From Ophiosphaerella korrae (Eukaryota > Ascomycota > Dothideomycetes > Pleosporales > Phaeosphaeriaceae), in contig JALNQF010000039.1 in NCBI GenBank assembly GCA_028456385.1, positions 124,001 to 188,000 on the forward strand: a DNA stretch of 64,000 nt, in the 5' to 3' direction. Shown here one piece after another: positions 55,336 to 64,000 of this stretch. The stretch's first letter is position 1. The number at the start of each line of letters is the position of its first letter. The translations under genes and the position numbers were made by a program. Below the pieces are notes generated by a model. The model searched no databases. It was not told where the DNA came from and saw only the letters and a program-made list of their open reading frames with translations.

Positions 55336-57707
55336 CTACTGTAATTGGAAAGTACCCAATCTACCCAATCTCATAATCTTTCCATTCTTGTATTTCCGCC
55401 TGTGGCCCTGAGTATGACGGTCGAACTTGTGCAATTCCTTTGCCCTTTCCCTGGCCCTTCTAGGACCGAGATTATTTTCCGCTGTTTCAGTCACTATTTT
55501 CTCAATATCTTCACTCCTGTATACGAGGCCCGCATAGCTCAAGATACCAAATGGCTCTTCTTGAAGGATTGGCTTATGTCTTGGGAAGCGAAACAAGAAT
55601 ACGTTGAGGAGCGCAGTAAGGCCTAGTACTGCGAGAATGACGTAGGCTACGCCCGGTACCACGAACAATCGCTTTTCCCTAATCATATAGATACCCGTGC
55701 TATTCAGAACAGTAACTCGTTCTTTGAATAGATTGGACCTGGTGAACATGGCGTATACGATCGCAAATAGATTTCCCGTCGCGTTGACGAGAGCTTCTGG
55801 TGTCATAGGCTCGTTCGGATTGGCCTGTTGTGCCACACGGTAAACATTTCAAATTCGTTACCGTCGATTCTCTTGCCACTTTCGATATGTATGATTTTGT
55901 GTATTTCCATCTCGAGGAACATCCTCGCTGCAGAGATCTTCCGCCAATCCAGCTCTGTGCGATTTTTAGGGTTTTCGCGGAAACTCAGCAATCGAGGGCT
56001 CAATCCCGGTTCTGACCTTTGAAGTAATTCTCCAGAGGTGATGAAGTAAAAGGGTTTGCACGAGACAAATGTGAGGTTTTGTACAGTTTGCGACGGTTTG
56101 TCGTAGAGCGCGGCCAAAACGCTCAATCGTGACCAACCAGCTTCCTGGCTGCAGGTGGGAGTGTACCAGGATGTCAAGAATATTTTTGGACTCCAAACAC
56201 CAGTGCAGATATTTACTGTGCCTGATAGGGTGCATGTGCGGTCTATAGCATTGACCTGAATCGAAATTGTCTTAGAATTTAGCTTTTGGGTTGTCTCCTC
56301 ATAGTCTAACTCCGGAATTTCTTTGCAGCCACTGCTGACACCGTATGCTTCAACTTTAAACGTGAAATTGCTATCGCCAAGGTCAACGTGTGAACTAATA
56401 TGTGGAAAGGCGAAAGTTCCGTCAGTGTTCGTCGGTAGGCCTGGTTTCTGCAGATGAAAGTTGGCGGCAGTATCCAGTACAGAGCGGACATCTGGTATAT
56501 TCCCAAAATCAGGTAGCTGCGGTGTAAGTGTAGCATTGAAATACGTGTCAACAGTAAGAGCGAAAGTTGAATTCGACAGCGGAGAGTCCATCGTGAAGAG
56601 GAACGAAGTCAGTGGAACTATGCCAAGTGAAAGAACTGGCGAAGAAAGCGGACAGGCCGACAGGAGGAAGTGCTTGTTTCGAAAAGCCAGTATCCACCTA
56701 TATAATATTGGCTCCATCTTATAGTTTAGTAGAATTGTTCGTTGCGCAGGACTCCCGTCATCCTTCATAAGGTCTACAAATGGCTGCCAGTCAGCAAAAG
56801 ACATTACAGTTGCATCCCACATCGTCTGATAGACTGTCATTATAAACGCCGGGATCGCGGTATAAAATATACCTTGTTCCCATATAGCTTTGCGCAGTCC
56901 TGGATTGCGTTCAATAAAGTCGGGCGGTTGATTCTCTTGAGCGAATCCATCGTCTCGACGGGAGATGATGACCAGGGTGGAGATACTAACAAAGAAGAGT
57001 GTTGTAACAAAAAGTAGAAGAGCCAGATACCCCCAATGGATTTTCCGGGATCGCCATTCTTGGTGATCCCTTTCTTTTGGAATGGCAAGTTCGCCTGCTG
57101 CATTCGATAGTGGAGCGCTCGGAGGTTTCCCCCCAGCTTCGTGAAATTGCGCTGTTTTCGGAGCGTTTGAACTTGCCAGTGTTGCTAGTGGAGAAGGCGT
57201 TTTTTATGAGTTTATAGGGCTAGTGGCATTGTCGATATTTTCATTTTCCGTAGGAGTCGAGGCTGTATGAGTGTTGGATGGACCCTGTAAAAGTAATGAA
57301 GAATTACTATTGCCGGATGTTCGTGACGGGACCAATTGTACTAGCCGCTGTTGTTGGCGCGAAATTCGAATAGAAGGAATGCTAGCCCGTAGGAGAATTT
57401 CTATCTCGGATTCGCGGTCAAGCATGTTACGCGTGATGATTTCGATAAAGTCGCTCGGCGAAACAGAAACGGCCCCGTCTAAATATCCGCCGTAGTCCTC
57501 CAGGCAACACTTTGAAGACAATTGAGAGGCCGGACAGCACTTCCCGAGCTTTAAATTCTCGCATTTCCGACCTTGTCTGTGATAGGGTCTCTCGGCGATT
57601 TCCCGTACAGGAGGGCTTGTTGCACCGCAGGTGGCGATATGATGTGGCTTCAAGGGCTGCGTCGCCAAGCTCCTCAGCCCCTCTCCCACTTGTATAATCA
57701 ACCTCAT
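55336..57707 (-). CDS. DUF3433-type fungal membrane protein, frame-broken
   Basis: From ATG 57707 a Ser/Thr-rich cytoplasmic part leads to a first helix ('WGYLALLLFVTTLFFVSIS'), then 'AIPAFIMTVYQTMWDATVMSFADWQPFVDL', which is characteristic of the DUF3433 helix pair. A glycosylated loop follows (NST, NAT, NFT, NLT), then a final helix 'FVVPGVAYVILAVLGLTALL' and the family end 'EEPFGILSYAGLVYRSEDI'. Two breaks occur. TAA at 57206-57204 lies inside an otherwise continuous frame (CAA would fit). One base appears lost at the AAA run 55842-55844, after which 'VAQQANPNEPMTPEALVNATG' continues. DUF3433 has no known function. The upstream ATG lies only 23 bp from that of the divergent secreted-protein gene, so the real start may be further in. 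Confidence 0.75.
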
Positions 57708-57730
57708 CGCTCTCCGCAGTCAGTAACCAG

Positions 57731-58404
57731 ATGCGTAACATGATGCAGAAGATTTACCTATTAATGATAGGGGCTCTATGGCCTCCCGCAGAGTTTTGTT
57801 TGCCATCAAGCCATCTTAAGGAGCTCTCCGGCTGCATCGCCATGACAGACAAAGAAGACGAATGTAAAGTGATGGGAAATCAAGACGAGAAACTCAACTG
57901 CTACTGCGCCCAGGAGATGCTCTCATCGATCTTCGCGTAAGTCAACTTCATGGTGTCCCGGGTCTAAACAGACGTCCACACTGGGTCACCACACTCTTTC
58001 AGCCTTTTGCTAAGGTTCTTAGATACAAGGATGATATAAGATACTGTCTCGAATCCCACATTTTCGACACGCAATTCGACTACCGCGTCAACCACTAGTA
58101 CAACGCATGCGATTCCCGCGTTACGACAACCCTCACGACGCCACCTGTGACATCACTCACAGCAACGTACGATTTCGGCGCCTGCCAAAGACTAGAGCAG
58201 AGCTGCATAAGTGCTGATTACGAAACAAACAAGTGCTCACACACTTACCTGCCCTCGTCCAAAATATCGTACCTGTCTTGCGCGTGTCAGCCGCCCGTCT
58301 ATTCGCTGTTCTCAGAATGCCAGTACAACGGCAATATATCGTGTAAGCGAACGACAGCGGCGGAATCAAACATCCTGGGGTACTCCGTATGTTCGTACTT
58401 CTGA
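57731..58404 (+). pseudogene. small Cys-rich secreted protein with an internal stop
   Basis: Exons 57731-57936 and 58023-58404 are joined by an 86-bp intron (57937-58022). The first exon starts with a hydrophobic signal-like leader ('IYLLMIGALWPPAEFCLPSS') and carries regularly spaced Cys ('CIAMTDKEDEC', 'LNCYCAQEML'). The second continues 'YKDDIRYCLES', 'YNACDS', 'FGACQRLEQSC', 'LSCACQPPVYSLFSECQYNG' and 'ISCKRTTA'. A TAG at 58096-58098 interrupts the frame before 'YNAC'; CAG is the likely ancestor. The pattern (C-x-C, then paired Cys) resembles a family of fungal secreted proteins of unknown role. It is divergent from the DUF3433 gene. Confidence 0.62.
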
Positions 58405-60599
58405 AGTGGCTCGGTAGGTTCCTGTGAATGTGCTCTATCCTGTAACCGTTGCTGACTGCTTGGATCAAGGAGACACTTTCTTCGATTGATCTTACATCAA
58501 TGATGAGCAATATGCGGAAAACCACTACAGGGGTAGAAAGTGAATTAACCTCGTATGTGCCGGGTGGACATGTGACTTCGGTGGCTGCTCTTGTCCGAGG
58601 TACGATTCCTTCGACGGCATTACAACCTAAACGGACTCCCCACAATGAGCTTGACGCAAATGAAGCCCAGGAGCTGTAGGCGAAGAACCATGACCTGTGA
58701 AAGGGATAGGGGCTATACGCAAGCAACCTAGAAACTACTGTGGATGAATATTGCCTTGGTATCGTGGATTAGATAGCTTATTGTTCCTCGCAACTCTATA
58801 TAGTGTCGTAGACTAAGCTTAAAAGACTATATGGCCATATCTCGTTCTTAAGATATCTACACAACTATGGCTAAGTATAGGAAGTTCTAATATCTGTACT
58901 TGAGGTACGCAAGTAATACCACTACAAAGCGCAATTAGGAGAGAACTACCCTTCCTTCTATAGGTTAGGGTCTTCTAATAGAGCGAATGAAGGTAGGCTA
59001 ACGTGGTTTACAAGCGAGTGATGCACCCACCAACTTGCGCGCCAATTGTTTTGAATTTGGTTTGATTCAATAGATGAGATAAAAGGTTGGATATCTACTT
59101 CATTTGAAGTTAACTGAGTAGCGTGGCGTTGAGCCATTGTGAATTGAGATAAGGTGGGTGCGCAAAGTTGGTGGGGCGCGTCACTCGCTCGTAAACCACG
59201 TTATATAGATTAATTATATAATAATGTAGGGGCTAATACTATATAAATAGCTAGCGGGTATTATAGTATACCTTATATCCCAAAAGAGATAGTCTAGTAG
59301 AAGTCAAATAGTTTAATCCGGGTACTGTAAAGTATAGCGAAGTGTTTCGAGGCCGAGATTCCTATTTAGAAAAGTTATTTTAATAGAAGTATTAGTATTA
59401 GTAGTAGATACAGTAAAAGAACCTCTATACGCCGTAATTCTGGGACACAAGGCGAATGGTTACTTCAGAGATGTCGCCTTCTGATATCTGGGAGTCGCAC
59501 TGAAACCTTCTATATCACATATTATTACTACCAATACCAACAACACTAAACGAATAGTGCATTTTATCGATAGTAGCTCCGTGTAGAGAGTGGATGAGAT
59601 TATATTTGGAACGGGCTACTCTTGGCCAATCCCATTTCTTCTGCAAGTTGAAGTGCGGAACAATGGAGCCCCGGGCCTGTATTAGCACGTTGTGTATCAG
59701 AAGACTCTCGTCTTCGTTGGCGCTGTCACCGCAGGCCTGACACTTCTAGTCTTCGAATGCCAAGCTGTACTAACTTCACATATTAGCTGGTTGTGCGAAA
59801 CTTCTGTCACTCGAAAAATAACAGCAATGGGAAGAAGACCAGATTGCAAAGCGGTGAAGGCGTTTATTTAACGCTTATCTTCCCGGACTTGGAAGATTAC
59901 TTCGAGGCATTGCGCAAGCTGGTAGAGAGTCTCTAAAAGGCGAACCAGTGTGCATATTGTCTCTATTTGAAAAGTCGAGACTCGCCGTTTTTATAGAAGG
60001 CTATGAGCTCAGAAAGAAGTAGTAGAGGAAAGAAAATGGAAGAGCAAGATCAAAGAATACCGGTACTGTTCGCCCAAGGTTGTGGCATATGCCTCGGTTT
60101 CAAGGTCAGTGACGCTCAGAATGGAGCTGGTTGTCATAGGAGGCTATAGCAAGAGGTATGCACATGCATATCTTGTGTTCGTAGGTCTCACAGTCACTTA
60201 CTTATATCCATGATAGCCTTTCAATATTTAATAGAATGATCCGTGGAAATAAGCCTTGAGTTTAACAACCAATTCCGCAGTTCCATGGTATTGTTGGTTC
60301 AAGTCAACCAAATTGGTTGGTGCTGCTTTTGCGGGATGCACGGAGTGTTTTATTGAAGAGCTACCTAAGGCCAAATTCGACCACTATTTGCATCTTTTAT
60401 ACTAACTCACTTCTTACCCACCGCATTATCCAATAGTTTGCAAATAGTATGTATATTACCAAATCTACTGAAAGAGGTGGCCGCAAATAAAGAAAGGGGT
60501 TCTATGCAATTAACCTAATGGTTTGCAAATTTAAGCCGTTTGGCTACCAAATCCTAGAATGGCGATAAGCTGGTTTCACGGAGTACAACCTTATTTTCT
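58405..60599. other. repeat-rich intergenic with one MITE
   Basis: 58450-58680 is open on both strands, but I see no domain. 58780-59000 and 59200-60540 are AT-rich, stop-rich and contain no recognisable gene. The MITE at 59001-59201 is listed separately. Confidence 0.45.
59001..59201 (-). mobile_element. 201-bp MITE, deletion derivative of a pogo-like element
   Basis: The ends ACGTGGTTTAC (59001) and GTAAACCACGT (59201) are inverted repeats of about 42 bp with a few mismatches, flanked by TA at 58999-59000 and 59202-59203. Read on the minus strand, the interior from an ATG at 59137 resembles the first ~30 codons of the transposase at 53315 (MAQ.., SNE.., SSIE.NQIQ) and then runs straight into the other end. 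The terminal repeats are related to, but distinct from, those of the 53251 element, so the parent is a sister family. Confidence 0.82.
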
Positions 60600-62531
60600 T
60601 TATGCTACTACTGCTAGCCAATACCCGAACCCGCCCCACATTGCCGTCATACCGATCCCTATACTCCAATACATTCCCAGTAGCTGCCATCCGAGCATCG
60701 AACTTAGATATCTCCCAATCGCGCCGCCAACGATGCCCATCCAGAGGACGAAGAAACCCGATTCCCAGATTTTCTCCTTCAGGCTGTTCCACCATGTGCT
60801 CCGTACTTCTTTGTTACCTCCTTTCGATGTTCCCCAGCTGTCAGCAAACGCGGTGAAAAGGCTCCAGACTTGGATGGCCGGGCATACAATATGGAAACAC
60901 AGTCCATTTGGAATAGAAATAAGCCACTCAGCCCATGTAGCGTGTGTCGGGTTTCTTAGTTTGAGGTACAAAAGCGTTAATAGGACACGGTATATATAGT
61001 TTTTCCATCCAAAAGATACTGGAACCTCTCCAAGAAACAAGTACCAGAATGCGTCTCCAAAATGAAAGAATGCCACTAATTGTCGACGGAGTGCTCCAAG
61101 GAGAAGCAGTGGTGATTGGTGGATATACACCGAAGGGTAAGCATATGACTCGATGTGCGATGCCCGTGCCCAGCGAACTTGTTGTAAAATCCACCGACGG
61201 AGCGTACTCGGCGTTTCAGTCGACGTAGTGGCATCGGAGATGAATATGGATCTGTGGCCGCGGAGGAGTAAGCGGGTCGTCAGATGGCGATCCTCATTAA
61301 TGATCTAATGCTCTGTCAACATATGGTTATGTGAAGACAAGTATGTCGTTGGAAGAAATCTCACCATCCAGTGACCCCAGACAGTCTGCTTGTACCAGTC
61401 TAAAAGTTCTGACCGTAAATAGTTAATGCGAAACGCGGCGCATGGCCCACTCTGGCAATCATTCGCGCCAACTGCAGCCGAGAAGCACCGCGATAGCCCC
61501 GAGTTCAGGAAAAAAGTATTGCCAAATCTTGTAATAAACGAATCATTGCGATTGTAGATCGTGAGTGAAGTGCTCGCTCCTGCGCACTTTCCATCCCCTG
61601 CCATTGTCGCAAATGTCTTTTTCAACGTGTCTTTGCAAACATTACTATCTGAATCTGAGGTCCACAAAAACTCGATGTCGAGAGTTTCTGAAAGAGCCAA
61701 GGAAATAATAAACGATGTAAACATGATGCCTTTTTTATGGAGGTGCGGCTGCGTTACGCAAAGACGAGTGACGGCGTCTGGCCCCTCAAAACACAGATCG
61801 TTATCCAAAAAGATTTGTTTTGCTAAAGAGACGCATTTGTTAATGACCTCTTCGCCAGCCAGACTGGCCTCGTCCATTTGAAGAGCGATTTCGGCAAATG
61901 GAACAGAAAGAGGTAAGATTGCCGATTTTGTTGAAAAAACCCTCTGGAAGACATCGACCATTTGTTGATCCTGTAGGTCGTTACCATCAACGCAGGCTAG
62001 CACAAATCTACAACCATCAGCATTGAGATAGCTCGAGAGAGCGATAGTGAAAATGGAGGGGTCCTCGCGGTATCCGACGATGGATGCAATGCAATCCTTT
62101 TCGCGGATACCTGTCTCAACCTTCTTGTAGAGATAATTGCCCTCCTCAGCAAGAACGAGGACATTTTTCTTCTTTCCGATTTGCTGGCCTCCGTCTATAC
62201 CCCTCTTGCGTGCCCTATTGTTCGACCAGTGGGAATATTCCGCCAGGAGCACCGAGATAACAACGTCAGTAACCATGACGTTACTAAAAAACATCATGGC
62301 ATACAAGAAAAGAGGGATAACAAGAAGGCATCCTAAAAGATTACAAAACTTCCGAACAACGGATATGTAAACAAACGCAGTTATTTGAGTTTCATTTTTA
62401 CGCTCTGCTGACGTTTTCAGCGTTGACCGACGACGCAATAAAGACAGAAGAGACAATATAGGATGAATAAAAGGCCTAGAGAAACTAGAAAGGAGTGGGA
62501 ACTGTTGAGGAGGTGTAGCTGGAGTGTCCAT
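60600..62531 (-). CDS. family 2 glycosyltransferase (polysaccharide/hyaluronan synthase-like)
   Basis: Two exons, 62531-61365 and 61304-60600, with a 60-bp intron (61364-61305), give 623 residues. Membrane helices lie near residues 63-95. The GT-A domain has 'ASIVGYREDPSIFTIALSSY', the first Asp in 'LACVDGND', the D-x-D-like 'WTSDSDS', 'SGPCAAFR', the acceptor-site 'NEDRHLTTRLL' rebuilt across the intron, and 'QQVRW' (Q-x-x-R-W). Several C-terminal helices follow. All processive GT2 hallmarks are present, so an active plasma-membrane synthase that extends and extrudes a polysaccharide is likely; the sugar is unknown. Fungal GT2 proteins of this kind include ones needed for hyphal growth on solid surfaces. 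Intact, beside decayed DNA. Confidence 0.9.
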
Positions 62532-64000
62532 GTTGTTTTGGTTTGAAGAATTTCTCTGAGACAGTAACAGGGGATCAATCGACCAAGTTTGAGGGCGGTG
62601 TCAGCTGGCCTCTTCGAACCCGTGGGAATACAAAAGTGTTGAGAATATTGATTGACTAGAGAGTGAAATAGCCGTTATGTGCCACTAGACTTAAGTACTT
62701 TTGTTCCCGGCTTTTGGTAACGGCGTCCTCAATGGGTGTACGGAAATACACTGTTACCACATGAAGACATACATGTTGGCATCATCTGACCTCAAGCAGG
62801 CTAATCATAGCCGTTCTCTCGGTTGAAATAGTACGTTTTGGGGGTACATTGCTTTAATTTCTTGGCATACCTGGTATGGCGTGTGTAGCAGTGCAAATAT
62901 TACCTTGAAACAGTTCTGGGCCCGTCATTCAACTCATTCTCCGGACCTAGAAGCTTGATGTAGGGTAAATAATATTCTAGTGAATTGCCTCAGCTACTGC
63001 TTGACGAGTAGAATGGTCTCGAGCGTTTTCAGTACGCACCTATCGAACGTTTTTGACGGCTTTACTCTAGTGAAACGTATAGGTCGCTTAACACTGATCC
63101 TGGTTGGTCTGATTCGGTGACCTTTTAGTCAAAACTTGGTATTGCTCCACAAGATCCATCTCCGGCCTACTCCAAACTCTAGTCACTTGGCACTTGTACC
63201 CCAAACTAGCATATTTACACTTGGAAACCCCGTGGCCGCCTTAACCCAATTATTGTATAGCGATCAGCGTTTCGCTTAGTGATGCCTGTTTATGTTGACT
63301 TCGCGATGTAACTGTACCTAATCTACTAATTTAAATTGGGCCGTAACGCATGTACTACGTATAAGCTTCACATGGATGTCAAGCCTCCGAGGCACGTTAC
63401 ACCTGTATAACTCTGTATAACGGTTTACCAAATCACTTAATCTTGTTACTAGGATGCAATACTCCAGTATTTCGGTAGATAAATCCAGGAATCGGTTCCT
63501 GTTTGTGCTATGTGTCCCGTACTTCGCAACAAAGAATCTATACCATTTAAACTGGATAATAAACTGCGACAGAGATGTATGTATAACGTCTTGGACAAGT
63601 AATACATTATTACCCGTTACTTGAAACTAATATGATGCCGAAAATTGTGGGATGTCAAATGTTTGCGTATTAGAAGCCTAGGCTATTGTTCGGGGCCTAA
63701 ACTTCGGCCGGAGTAAGATTACCCTCTTTGTAACTGCATCCTTCTGAAAGCAACTGGGCTTCTATTTAGGTTTATTGTTTCGCTTTTCATTAGAATGTCA
63801 AGAAGGTATTAATACGATGACCTCTCCACATCGCTTCATCCGGGTGCTCTGCCCAGAATCTTGCCGTATTAGAGCGAAACTGGATATAGTGTTCGAAAGA
63901 GTCATGTTAACGCATCTGTTACGACCACCTTGAATGTTAGTTCTCGTTTTTATCATCATGTTATTTTCAACCAGTCCGATAATAGTACGAATCCATTAGT
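62532..64000. other. intergenic to the right edge, no gene recognised
   Basis: 62532-62700 is the promoter side of the glycosyltransferase gene. The remainder has no frame of note on either strand and mildly AT-rich composition. I see no repeat ends or RNA gene that I can support. Confidence 0.5.

Overview
The window reads as nuclear DNA of a filamentous ascomycete (Pezizomycotina). Genes are split by short GT-AG introns, mostly 40-60 bp. The gene families are typically fungal: Zn2Cys6 regulator, NRPS-like reductase, DUF2235, DUF3433, fungal-type APH kinase, Fot1/pogo transposon. Many decayed copies carry in-frame stops that one C-to-T change would explain, as expected from repeat-induced point mutation (RIP). 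A dothideomycete is plausible from the ~50-bp introns, but this is a weak inference.

Left part (0.5-25 kb), the most gene-dense. A 3-dehydroshikimate dehydratase-like gene, a STAND NTPase relic and a DUF2235 hydrolase gene come first. Then comes a compact group that looks like a small biosynthetic cluster: an NRPS-like protein with adenylation, carrier and reductase domains fused to a C-terminal gluconokinase-like domain (5700-9469, minus); a divergent Dal5-type MFS transporter (9963-11747); a Zn2Cys6 regulator (12005-14197, minus); and a divergent aldo-keto reductase (14447-15468) with a one-base deletion. The working model is: aryl acid supply, ATP-dependent activation, reduction to aldehyde, phosphorylation or further reduction, export, with local control. 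After the cluster come a protein kinase-ankyrin fusion with two internal stops, a long hairpin, an ankyrin-repeat gene with a scrambled 5' end, and an intact C2H2 zinc-finger gene.

Middle (25-44 kb) is largely decayed: relics of a hexose transporter, a zinc metallopeptidase-like protein, a PD-(D/E)XK nuclease-like protein, a pogo transposase, a piggyBac transposase and an MFS transporter. Among them are a polytopic glycoprotein gene (33591-35837), an APH-type kinase gene with an odd splice junction (39174-40275) and a two-exon hypothetical gene (41142-42015).

Right part (44-64 kb). A 12-exon cytochrome P450 gene of 512 codons is intact at every junction. An RBR ubiquitin-ligase relic follows. 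At 50.1-50.8 kb a 507-bp solo LTR with a CATGT target duplication sits inside an older ~200-bp repeat whose empty version survives at 25.5 kb. Then come a second polytopic glycoprotein gene, a complete Fot1/pogo element with perfect 42-bp inverted repeats but a broken transposase, a DUF3433 gene with frame breaks, a Cys-rich secreted protein with an internal stop, a 201-bp MITE derived from a pogo relative, and an intact two-exon family 2 glycosyltransferase gene.

Several genes that are otherwise intact are broken by a single base in a homopolymer run, so assembly error must be excluded before calling them dead. No tRNA, rRNA or CRISPR was seen.
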